The position numbers were made by a program, and so were the translations under genes. Shown here one piece after another: positions 1 to 6,280 of a stretch of 17,574 nucleotides of DNA; the first letter of the stretch is position 1, and each line of letters starts with the position of its first letter. The stretch is taken from the NCBI GenBank assembly GCA_965371355.1, contig CBDUYD010000050.1, positions 1-17,574 on the forward strand, given 5' to 3'. A model generated the notes under the pieces. It searched no databases and had not been told where the DNA came from. It was given only the letters and a program-made list of their open reading frames with translations. The stretch is from JASJHI01 sp965371355 (GTDB lineage Bacteria > Actinomycetota > Acidimicrobiia > Acidimicrobiales > Ilumatobacteraceae).

Positions 1-862
1 TGCTCCTCACCATGTCGCGTCGAATACCACAGTCTGCATGACAGGCGAGGCCTCGACGAGGATGCCCACGAGCCAGGCGGAGCAGGTGGCTCGATTTGCA
101 GCAGACGATAGCGAATCGCGGCTGTCTTTGCGCAATGGACCCCCCATCGCCTTGCCCTCCATCATGGCGAGTCGTCGCCAGCCCTCCCTCGTTCTCGAGC
201 AGGTCGAGCTGCCCGGGAAGCAGGGGCAGCAGGTCGGTCGGGCCGATGATGCGGGTTCGAGCTGCGGCGAGCTCGATCGCGAGGGGAACACCGTCGAGTT
301 GCCGCACGATCTCTTCGGCCGCGACACGCTGTTCGGGCACCTCGAGCCACGTCGCGCCTGCGCTGCCGGCCCGGTCGAGGAACAGTTGAAGTGCCGGCGT
401 CGGCTCGTCGTCAGACTTGGCGAGAACGCGAAGCGGTCCCAGCTTGACGACATGTTCGCCCGGCAGACCGAGCGGAGTGCGACTCGTCGCCAGCACACGA
501 ACGTTGGGGAGGCCGGTGAGCCGTTCCGCGAGCGACGCCGCGTCGGCGAGCACATGTTCACAGTTGTCCAGAATGACCACCGCCGGTTGGCCATCGAGTC
601 CGACAGCGAACGTGTCGAGCGAGTTCTGGCCGAGCTGGCGGGCGAGCACCAACTCGAGGTCGTCGCCAGCCTTCGCCGGTCCGAGTTCGACCAGCGCCGA
701 GTAGCCACCGGATGTGTTTCGGTCATCTGCGACCTCGCGGGCGAGGCGCGTCTTGCCGATCCCACCCGTTCCGCTGATCGTGACGAGTTGCTTGCCATCG
801 AGCAGCGCTGTCACCCGCTGCCTGATCGCCCGTCGCCCGACGAAGCTCGTTGCTGCCGTCAT
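1..862 (-). CDS. AfsR/LuxR-type (NB-ARC-like) signal-transduction ATPase, partial at left edge
   Basis: The reading frame starting with ATG at 862 runs 287 codons off the left edge. It opens directly with the domain start SFVGRR (residues 6-11), then a P-loop GTGGIGKT (31-38), a Walker B strand VVILDNCEHV (95-104), the sensor-like LATSRTPLGL (124-133) and the GVPLAIELAAAR motif (191-202). This is the order seen in the STAND ATPases of AfsR/MalT/LuxR-type regulators, which use nucleotide-driven oligomerisation to switch transcription or signalling. A start about 5 residues before SFVGR is common for the LuxR-type version. No Shine-Dalgarno is visible and an in-frame stop lies a short way upstream, so ATG 862 is the only sensible start. 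From about residue 226 (position 187 downward) I no longer recognise the family pattern (the expected short basic linker plus WSYxLL helix is missing in all three frames), so the gene may be decayed or chimeric there. The output domain, if any, lies outside the window. Confidence 0.72.
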   Translation of the reverse strand, partial: MTAATSFVGRRAIRQRVTALLDGKQLVTISGTGGIGKTRLAREVADDRNTSGGYSALVELGPAKAGDDLELVLARQLGQNSLDTFAVGLDGQPAVVILDNCEHVLADAASLAERLTGLPNVRVLATSRTPLGLPGEHVVKLGPLRVLAKSDDEPTPALQLFLDRAGSAGATWLEVPEQRVAAEEIVRQLDGVPLAIELAAARTRIIGPTDLLPLLPGQLDLLENEGGLATTRHDGGQGDGGSIAQRQPRFAIVCCKSSHLLRLARGHPRRGLACHADCGIRRDMVRS

Positions 863-889
863 TGCGTCATCATGGCAGGACGAGGAGAA

Positions 890-1397
890 GTACCCGACTG
901 GTTGGCCTCACTCAACTCGACCTGCAGTGGACGCCGGCCGAGTTCTGGGGCGATCTGCATCCACTTGCTGAGAAAACTCTGGTTGAGGATGAGCTCAACG
1001 CCGCTTCCCTGCGAGTCACGAGCGCGAGGCTGAAGGCAAAGCAGCGACTCGCCCTACTTGGGAGGTCGCGATCGACGACGTCGTCGATCGGGTCCGCGGC
1101 GAGATCGCGGACGCCGACGGCTGGGACGTGCTCACCTGGGTGGAGATCGAGTGCCCCGAATTCGGCAACTCAGCCCTCGCCGACGGAGAGACGGCCGATA
1201 AGCGCACCGTTGATGTCGGCGCGGACGAACACGATGTCATCTATCTCTGGATCCCGGACCTCAGCACGATTTCAGAGAGTCTCCGGTGCGATGTCTGTGG
1301 ACTCGAGTTGACAGGCCGAAACGAGCTCGATGAAGTTGGCGTCCCCCGCTCGATAGTGAACCTCAGCGCCGACCCTGCGGGGGTGGTGCAACCTTGA
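890..1397 (+). pseudogene. Frameshifted remnant of a hypothetical zinc-ribbon-like protein
   Basis: Two plus-strand frames together look like one decayed gene. The first (about 890-1060) reads TPAEFWGDLHPLAEKTL followed by an alpha-helical stretch LRVTSARLKAKQRLALL. The second, open from 993 to the TGA at 1395-1397, reads DDVVDRVRGEIADADGWDV, then TWVEIECPEFGN, a beta-rich middle, and CDVCGLELTGRNELDEVGV. The pair CPEF...CDVC looks like a four-cysteine zinc ribbon in which the second Cys has become Phe (codon ttc, one base from tgc). Both stretches have coding-like GC at third positions, but no single frame joins them, and neither has a credible start with a ribosome binding site; a GTG at 1128 is only internal. 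A frame change around 1045-1065 would fuse them. Function unknown. It is divergent from the ATPase and convergent with the exported protein downstream (10 nt apart). Confidence 0.5.
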
Positions 1398-1407
1398 CGC
1401 GCTCGTT

Positions 1408-2070
1408 CTAGTCCCTCGCTACATCGACTGGGTTCTCGGGCCAGTCCTCCGGGTCGGGTGGGAACTGTGAGCTGTCCACGATGACCTCTGGCGGATCCAT
1501 GTAGCCGATCACGGCACCGGTGTCATCGAAGATTGGAGCCAGCAGGAACGACTCCTTGTACACCGGGACGTCAACGAGCTCGTTGATGTCGTCGGGCATT
1601 ACCTCGTACACCCACCCACCGATCGTGCACGAGCCGTCCTCGGCGAAGTCCCCGAACGGGGCGAGAACCGGCCACGCCGTGGTTGTGCCGACTTGATCGC
1701 GGTACGCAGCGTCTGCGATGTCGCACGAATCGCCCACGGACGCTCCCTGGTAGAAGTCACGGGTAGCTGCGATGTCAGCGTCGAGTCGTGTGATCGATGA
1801 CCACGTCGGCGACCAGTCCTCCGGTACAGGCGACTGCTGCGCTGCGGTGTCGTCCGTCTCAGCTGGTGCCAGCGCCTGTTCGACCCCCCGTGGCGCTTGC
1901 TCGACGACATGTGCACTTTCCTGCTGATCCGGCGCCGCTGGCCCGGTCGACGGGCCTCGTTCTGCGGCCGCCGTGTATGCAACGAAGCCGATGGCCCCAC
2001 CTGCGAGCGCCGCCGCGACAACTATGCCCAGCGGACGCGTGCGGCGCTCGGGCATTGACTGCTCAGTCAT
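1408..2070 (-). CDS. Membrane-anchored extracytoplasmic protein of unknown function
   Basis: 220 residues. The first 13 residues are short and basic (MTEQSMPERRTRP), then one hydrophobic segment (about 14-36, LGIVVAAALAGGAIGFVAY) acts as a signal anchor or uncleaved signal peptide. A low-complexity Pro/Ala/Glu/Gln linker (about 37-90) follows, and then a globular acidic domain (about 95-205) with two cysteines (in GDSCDIAD and GSCTIGG) that could form a disulfide outside the cell. The tail is acidic and proline-rich (FPPDPEDWPENPVD). I do not recognise a family. The ATG overlaps the TGA of the upstream gene as ATGA, with no separate ribosome binding site visible, so it is probably translated by coupling with the preceding small secreted protein. 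GC is lower than in the housekeeping genes to the right. No lipobox is seen. Confidence 0.72.
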   Translation of the reverse strand: MTEQSMPERRTRPLGIVVAAALAGGAIGFVAYTAAAERGPSTGPAAPDQQESAHVVEQAPRGVEQALAPAETDDTAAQQSPVPEDWSPTWSSITRLDADIAATRDFYQGASVGDSCDIADAAYRDQVGTTTAWPVLAPFGDFAEDGSCTIGGWVYEVMPDDINELVDVPVYKESFLLAPIFDDTGAVIGYMDPPEVIVDSSQFPPDPEDWPENPVDVARD

Positions 2071-2549
2071 GGCGAGAAATCCGCTCGTGCTGGATTCGCC
2101 TGACCGTTGTTCCCGAAGGCCGGATTCCGGTACTCAGCCCACAGAAGCACGTGCGTCGCTGGTGTGCCGCTGCAGTTGTTGGCCGTCGCCAGCACGTTCC
2201 ACGTGTTCGCGCCGTTGTACCTCGTGCTCGTGTGGCAAGTGATGGAGCCCTTCTTCGACGTGCTCACGACCTTCATGTACCACGCCGGTCGCGTCAACAA
2301 GTTGTTGCACGTGCCGCCCGACGAATACTTCATCCACATGTACCCGGAACGGGCCGGCAGGTAGCCGTAGGACGAGAGGTTGGAGATGCTTCCAGCACAC
2401 TCCTGATAGAAGCCACCCGGTGGGACACCTTGCCAGTACCACTGAGTAATGCTGGGGTCTCCGATGGCTCGAGCTGCACCCACGCCGAGGCCAGCGAACG
2501 TGGCGAAAGCCACAATGATGACCGCCAACCGGCGTAACACGCCATCCAC
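2067..2549 (-). CDS. Small secreted four-cysteine protein of unknown function
   Basis: Up to 160 residues from GTG 2549; I prefer GTG 2540 (157 residues). A typical Sec signal peptide (RRLAVIIVAFATFAGLGVG, cleavage likely after AARA) is followed by a mature domain rich in Trp, Tyr, Ser, Asn and Gly with four cysteines (in QECAG, GTCNN, ITCHT, NNCSG), consistent with two disulfides in a small extracellular beta-rich domain. No known domain recognised. The GTG at 2540 has AAGGTGG five bases upstream, and also sits 7 nt downstream of a -10-like TAAGGT with TTGACT at -35, so either a normal or a leaderless start there fits better than GTG 2549, which would lie inside the -10 element. It is the first gene of a two-gene unit with the membrane-anchored protein downstream (ATGA overlap), so the two products may act together at the cell surface. 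Confidence 0.7.
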   Translation of the reverse strand: MDGVLRRLAVIIVAFATFAGLGVGAARAIGDPSITQWYWQGVPPGGFYQECAGSISNLSSYGYLPARSGYMWMKYSSGGTCNNLLTRPAWYMKVVSTSKKGSITCHTSTRYNGANTWNVLATANNCSGTPATHVLLWAEYRNPAFGNNGQANPARADFSP

Positions 2550-2576
2550 CTTAATGAAGCGCTACTAGAGAGTCAA
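2548..2576 (-). promoter_or_regulatory. Putative sigma-70-type promoter of the secreted-protein pair
   Basis: On the minus strand TTGACT (2576-2571) is followed after exactly 17 nt by TAAGGT (2553-2548). Seven bases later comes GTG 2540, the spacing expected for a leaderless transcript in Actinobacteria. The overlapping AAGGTGG could alternatively be read as a ribosome binding site, so the start mechanism is not settled. Confidence 0.5.
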
Positions 2577-2601
2577 CGCATCGGCGTCCTGTCGCCGAGC
2601 G

Positions 2602-2923
2602 TCACGCGCATCGGCCCTGGTCGCAGTCGAGGTCGGTCAGGAATGCGTGGCGCCACCAATCAGGCCACAGTTCCTGCTGTGCGGTGTCGGTGAGACGGGT
2701 CCGACGCACGACCATGCGCCGCGTCACTCGCTTGGTTCCTTGCCCGGTCGAGCATGTGCATTCGGCAAACCTGGGCCTTGCCGTCACAGGTGTAGTCGAC
2801 GTTCTGCCGCACCTCATCAGGAATCGTGGCGATCGCTGCCTGGACCGCATCAACGTTGGTGCGGATCGCCATCGTGCAACGCATTCGGACCAACGCAGCT
2901 GGTAGCGGCCCTGCCAACCGCAC
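2602..2923 (-). pseudogene. IS1380-family transposase, C-terminal fragment with a frameshift
   Basis: Reading on the minus strand from about 2905: LVRMRCTMAIRTN, DAVQAAIATIPDEVRQ, then YTCDGKAQV. A one-base shift at the AAA run 2767-2769 is needed to continue as AECTCSTG, then RRMVVRRTRLTD and LWPDWWRHAFLTDLD, ending at TGA 2604-2602. Removing one A from that run restores one continuous frame through ...GKAQVAECT.... These blocks (MAxRTN..., IPD, GxAQVAE, VVRRTRLTD, LWPDWRxHAFLTDLD) are what I know from IS1380-family DDE transposases of Actinobacteria. The N-terminal part with the first catalytic Asp and the C-terminal helices after TDLD are missing. Further upstream (to about 3035) another frame contains DRSGFFAS, which may be the remains of the ADSGFF block. 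No terminal inverted repeats were found. Dead element. Confidence 0.72.
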
Positions 2924-3049
2924 GGACGGTGTCGGTGCCGTACTCCCCCATGCGAATCACCCTACGCAACGCGTCAAGACGCCGCGCGGGCCGAGAAGCG
3001 AAGAACCCCGAGCGGTCACCGAAATAGGCGCAGTGCTGAGGGCTTGGGG

Positions 3050-3123
3050 TGGGCACGACGGGATTCGAACCCGGGACCTCTACCGTGTCATGGTAGCGCT
3101 CTAACCAACTGAGCTACGCGCCC
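3050..3123 (-). tRNA. tRNA-Val (anticodon GAC)
   Basis: A complete cloverleaf on the minus strand. The acceptor GGGCGCG pairs with CGTGCCC (one G-U), D arm GCTC...GAGC, anticodon stem CTACC/GGTAG with loop ATGACAC giving anticodon GAC (valine), a 5-nt variable loop, and a T arm with loop TTCGAAT; discriminator A. The outermost T-stem pair is a C-U mismatch. CCA is not encoded: CCC follows the discriminator. A -10-like TATCGT (3142-3137) lies 13 nt upstream of the mature 5' end. The 3' end abuts the transposase remnant, making this tRNA the edge of the accessory region. Confidence 0.95.
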
Positions 3124-3135
3124 GTAACGGCGCCG

Positions 3136-3142
3136 TACGATA
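3136..3142. promoter_or_regulatory. Interlocked divergent -10 elements between tRNA-Val and oxygenase
   Basis: The seven bases TACGATA carry a plus-strand -10 (TACGAT, 3136-3141) that ends 7 nt before the GTG start of the oxygenase (3149), and a minus-strand -10 (TATCGT, 3142-3137) placed 13 nt before the mature tRNA. No good -35 hexamer is seen on either side. The oxygenase transcript would be leaderless. Inference from pattern and spacing only. Confidence 0.45.
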
Positions 3143-3148
3143 CCAGTT

Positions 3149-4132
3149 GTGAGTGCGGCCGCCCACCTGCCGATCGTCGACGTCTCGGGCCTGATGCCCG
3201 GTGGCGACGGGCGCGCCCGCGCCGTGGCCCACCTCGATGGGGCCTGCCGCGAGATCGGCTTCTTCGGCGTTGTCGGTCATGGCCTCGACCCCGAACTGCT
3301 CCGCGACCTCAACCGGGAGGCCCGCGCGTTCTTCGCTCTTCCCGACGAGGTGAAGTCCGAGATCTCGATGACGAGGGGCGGGCGCGCCTGGCGGGGCTGG
3401 TTCCCGCTCTACGGCGAGGTGACCTCCGGGCGCCCCGACGGGAAGGAAGGCCTCTACTTCGGGATCGATCATCCGCCCGAGCACCCGCGAGTGGTCGACG
3501 GCGCACTCCTCCACGGCGCCAACCTCTACCCGGACGAACCCGCCGGACTCCGGCCGGCGGTGATCGCCTGGCTCGACGCGCTCCGCCCCGTCGCCGACGC
3601 TGTGATGTCGGCCATCGCGATCGCACTCGGGCTCGCGCCCGACTGGTTCGTCAGCAACCTCACGGCAGATCCGACGATCCTCTTGCGGATATTCCACTAC
3701 CCGCCCCACTCGGCCACCGACACGACCTGGGGAGTCGCCGAGCACACCGACTACGGGCTCCTCACGCTGCTCGCCCAGGACGAGCACGGCGGGCTCGAGG
3801 TGCGCCGCCGCGACGGCACATGGATCGCGGTCGACCCGCATCCCGAGGTGCTCGTCTGCAACATCGGCGACATGCTCGAACGTCTCACCCGCGGTCGCTA
3901 CCGGTCGACCCCGCACAGGGTGAGGAACACCTCGGACTCTGCACGGCTGTCGTTCCCGTACTTCTTCGACCCCTCGTGGGAGGCGACGGTCCCGACGCTC
4001 CCGATCGACGCCGCCGGACCCACCGGCGAGGCACCGGAACGGTGGGACGATGGCAACCCGATCGCGTGGGAAGGCACCTACGGCGACTACCTTTCGGCCA
4101 AGGTCGCCAAGGTTTTCGGCGGTCTCGTCTGA
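3149..4132 (+). CDS. Fe(II)/2-oxoglutarate-dependent oxygenase, isopenicillin N synthase-like
   Basis: 327 residues, the usual size for this family. The N-terminal non-haem dioxygenase domain (about residues 6-120: LPIVDVSGL, GFFGVVGHG, AFFALPDEVK) precedes the double-stranded beta-helix core. Iron ligands are H199 and D201 (AEHTDYG) and H256 (STPHRV); R266 and S268 (SARLSFPYF) form the RxS that binds the 2-oxoglutarate carboxylate. These soluble enzymes couple 2-oxoglutarate decarboxylation to hydroxylation, desaturation or ring closure; the substrate cannot be told from sequence. The start GTG 3149 has no Shine-Dalgarno but sits 7 nt after TACGAT, suggesting a leaderless mRNA; the protein then begins MSAAAHLPIVDVSG, a normal N-terminus for the family. 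A DoxX-family gene follows 55 nt downstream on the same strand and is probably co-transcribed. Confidence 0.9.
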   Translation: MSAAAHLPIVDVSGLMPGGDGRARAVAHLDGACREIGFFGVVGHGLDPELLRDLNREARAFFALPDEVKSEISMTRGGRAWRGWFPLYGEVTSGRPDGKEGLYFGIDHPPEHPRVVDGALLHGANLYPDEPAGLRPAVIAWLDALRPVADAVMSAIAIALGLAPDWFVSNLTADPTILLRIFHYPPHSATDTTWGVAEHTDYGLLTLLAQDEHGGLEVRRRDGTWIAVDPHPEVLVCNIGDMLERLTRGRYRSTPHRVRNTSDSARLSFPYFFDPSWEATVPTLPIDAAGPTGEAPERWDDGNPIAWEGTYGDYLSAKVAKVFGGLV

Positions 4133-4187
4133 ACCGCCGATACGACAGGCGACAGACAACGGACACCCGCCACCACGAGGAGAACCG

Positions 4188-4685
4188 ATGGACGAAGTCG
4201 ATCTCGCACTGCTCATGTTGCGCGTCGCTCTCGGGCTGACGATGGTCGCCCACGGCGTCAACAAGATCAAGGGTGGAATCGGCGGCACCGCCGGGTGGTT
4301 CGACAGCATCGGCATGCGTCCGGGCAGGATGCACGCTTGGTTCGCGGCGGGCGGCGAGATCTCCGCCGGCCTCTTCCTCACCGCCGGCTTCCTCACCAGC
4401 TTCGCCGCCCTCGGCTTCGTCGGCCTGATGGTGGTCGCCGCGGTAACCGTCCACCTGGAGAACGGCTTCTTCATCGTCAAGGAGGGCTGGGAGTACGTCT
4501 TCGTCCTCGCCGTCACAGCCATCTCGATCGCGATGCTCGGTCCCGGCGAGTGGTCGGTCGACCACGCGCTCGGCATCGCCGGCGATCTCGACGGATACGT
4601 CGGGCTGGCGATCTCCGCAGGCGGTGGTCTCCTCGCGGCCACGCTGCTGCTCGGGGTCTTCTACCGCCCGCCCAAGGACGCGTAG
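4188..4685 (+). CDS. DoxX family membrane protein
   Basis: 165 residues with about four transmembrane helices (roughly 6-25, 45-68, 72-90, 103-122) and a fifth hydrophobic stretch near the C-terminus (about 135-158). The family signs are the N-terminal LLMLRVALGLTMVAHGVNKI, the following WFDSIGM, and the ENGFFI segment between helices. DoxX/DoxD-type proteins are small inner-membrane proteins linked to thiosulfate:quinone oxidoreduction or redox/oxidative stress; the specific role here is unknown. The start ATG 4188 is chosen because GAGGAG lies 5 nt upstream (4177-4182); the frame stays open further upstream but that part overlaps the oxygenase end and is not membrane-like. It follows the 2-oxoglutarate oxygenase gene and converges with hemW, 24 nt away, with no clear terminator between them. 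Confidence 0.85.
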   Translation: MDEVDLALLMLRVALGLTMVAHGVNKIKGGIGGTAGWFDSIGMRPGRMHAWFAAGGEISAGLFLTAGFLTSFAALGFVGLMVVAAVTVHLENGFFIVKEGWEYVFVLAVTAISIAMLGPGEWSVDHALGIAGDLDGYVGLAISAGGGLLAATLLLGVFYRPPKDA

Positions 4686-4709
4686 AGCACCCGACACAGA
4701 CCGGGCGCG

Positions 4710-5786
4710 TCAACGCATCCGCGCCGAGACGTCGTTCGCCATCAAGCGTCCACGCCTCGTGAGCACGACGCGTTGCGGATCGGTCGGATGCGGTTCGAGG
4801 ATCCCGGTGAGCGTCTCCAGCTCGCTCGGATCGAACGCCTCGCATGGCACACCGTCGCGCGTGCGCAGTACGAGTTGCAGCGCCTCGGACCGCCTCGTCT
4901 CGTCGTCCAGTTCTTCCGACGCCGCCTCGACCGACTCATCTCGTCCGATCAGATCGATGTAGCGGTCGGGTGTCCGCACGTTCCACCAACGGCGCCCACC
5001 GCGGTGTGAATGCGCGGCACACCCGAATCCCCGGTAGTCGGCCTGGTGCCAGTACAGGAGGTTGTGCCGTGACTCGTGGCCGGTGCGCGCCCAGTTCGAC
5101 ACCTCGTAGTTGTCGAGGCCCGCCTCGGTGAGCATCTCGTCGGCCAGTTCGTACTCGTCGGCCTGGACATCGTCGTCGGGATGGCGGTCGGGATGATCCG
5201 CGAGCGCAGTGCCCGCCTCGACCGTGAGCCCGTATGCCGACACGTGCGGAGGATCGAGACGAAGCGCTTCGACCAGCGTGTGCTCCCAGTCGGCGAGCGA
5301 CTCCCCCACCGTCCCGTAGATGAGGTCGAGGTTGAAGCTCGCCAGGCCGACCGACCCGATCGCATCGACGGCGCGCGCCACGTTCTCGGGATCGTGAGTG
5401 CGACCGAGGGCGGTGAGCACGTGGCGCGACATCGACTGCACGCCGAGGCTGATCCGGTTGACACCACCGTCGGTGAGTGCGCGCAACAGCTCCCCGGTGA
5501 CGTCATCGGGGTTGCACTCGACCGTCACCTCGGCGCCGCGCACGGTCGGAACGGTCGCGATGAGCGCCGCGAGATCTTCCCCGGGAACCATCGACGGCGT
5601 TCCGCCCCCGACGAAGATCGTGTCAGCGACCGGCATGCCCTCGTCGACCGCACCGGCGATCTCGCGCCGCACCGCGGCGAGGTAGGCGTCGGTCAGGTGG
5701 TGCCGATCGGTCCACGTCGCGAACGCGCAGTAGTCGCATCTGGACGCACAGAACGGGATGTGGATGTAGACACCGAACATGGTCAT
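4710..5786 (-). CDS. hemW: HemW, radical SAM heme chaperone
   Basis: 358 residues. Radical SAM core: C13-x3-C17-x2-C20 binds the 4Fe-4S cluster; the motif continues C-A-F, with Phe where oxygen-independent coproporphyrinogen oxidase HemN has a further Cys, which points to HemW. GGGTPS (60-65) contacts SAM, followed by VECNPDDV, NRISLGVQSM, FNLDLIYG and the HemN C-terminal domain (EVSNWAR, HNLLYWHQADYRGFGCAAHS). HemW binds haem and delivers it to cytochromes of the respiratory chain. It is the last gene of the long lepA-to-hemW operon; its ATG overlaps the stop of the BldD-like gene (ATGA), so it is probably translated by coupling (no Shine-Dalgarno). M3 is an alternative start. In many actinobacteria hemW follows lepA directly; here it has moved to the operon end. 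Many databases would still name it a coproporphyrinogen III oxidase. Confidence 0.93.
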   Translation of the reverse strand: MTMFGVYIHIPFCASRCDYCAFATWTDRHHLTDAYLAAVRREIAGAVDEGMPVADTIFVGGGTPSMVPGEDLAALIATVPTVRGAEVTVECNPDDVTGELLRALTDGGVNRISLGVQSMSRHVLTALGRTHDPENVARAVDAIGSVGLASFNLDLIYGTVGESLADWEHTLVEALRLDPPHVSAYGLTVEAGTALADHPDRHPDDDVQADEYELADEMLTEAGLDNYEVSNWARTGHESRHNLLYWHQADYRGFGCAAHSHRGGRRWWNVRTPDRYIDLIGRDESVEAASEELDDETRRSEALQLVLRTRDGVPCEAFDPSELETLTGILEPHPTDPQRVVLTRRGRLMANDVSARMR

Positions 5787-6280
5787 CCGAGCAGGCCGTG
5801 CAGCGCCAAGCGGTCGTCCAACTCCTCGACCGGGACGTCGAGGACCGCAGCTATCGCCGATCGGTCGGTGTCGCGCACCGCGATCTGATGCCCCCGGAAG
5901 TCGCGTCGCTCCAGCTGCACCGAGCGAAGGAAGCGGCGCAGCGTCTCGAACCTCTCACCGTCGAGCCCCGCGAGCACCACGAGATCGATCGTGAGCCGGG
6001 CCGTTTCGCGGGGCGAGTCGTGGGCGGCGGCGGTGCTTTCGCGCACCCCGGGCAGCAGCCGACCGATCGGCACCTCGTAGAAGTCCGCGAGACGGTCGAG
6101 GCGCGGCAGGGACAACGCACGATCGCCTCGCTCGTAGGCGCCGACCACCGAGGCCTTGAACTCGTGGTCGCTCTGCGCTTCTACTTCGTGGAGCGACAGT
6201 CGGCGCTGCTTGCGCACCTCGCGCAGCAGCTCACCCACACGCCGGTTGAACGCCGCGGTCCGGTCGTCGCTATCGGTCAT
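5783..6280 (-). CDS. BldD-like XRE-family regulator with c-di-GMP-binding signature
   Basis: 165 residues. An N-terminal helix-turn-helix of the XRE/Cro type (about 12-78: VGELLREVRKQRRLSLHEVE, VVGAYERGDRALSLPRLDRL, ADFYEVPIGRLLPG) closely follows the DNA-binding domain of Streptomyces BldD. A linker rich in Ala/Ser leads to a C-terminal domain (about 94-165) containing R125-R-D127, eight residues, then R136-D-T-D139. This is exactly the RxD-x8-RxxD spacing through which BldD binds a cyclic-di-GMP tetramer, dimerises and represses development genes. The protein is therefore likely a c-di-GMP-responsive transcriptional regulator (inference). The start ATG 6280 has GGAGG four bases upstream (6289-6285) and overlaps the rsmE stop as ATGA; its own stop overlaps the hemW start the same way. 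Unusual location: fully embedded in a housekeeping operon. Targets unknown. Confidence 0.88.
   Translation of the reverse strand: MTDSDDRTAAFNRRVGELLREVRKQRRLSLHEVEAQSDHEFKASVVGAYERGDRALSLPRLDRLADFYEVPIGRLLPGVRESTAAAHDSPRETARLTIDLVVLAGLDGERFETLRRFLRSVQLERRDFRGHQIAVRDTDRSAIAAVLDVPVEELDDRLALHGLLG

Noticed and set aside
38..1033. A 331-codon plus-strand open frame at the left end
   Set aside because: It is the antisense of the STAND ATPase, whose P-loop, Walker B and GVPLAIEL motifs are in the minus-strand frame.
1128..1397. An intact 89-residue gene from GTG 1128
   Set aside because: Coding-like sequence continues upstream of the GTG in the same frame back to 993 and in another frame before that, so the GTG is internal to a decayed gene.
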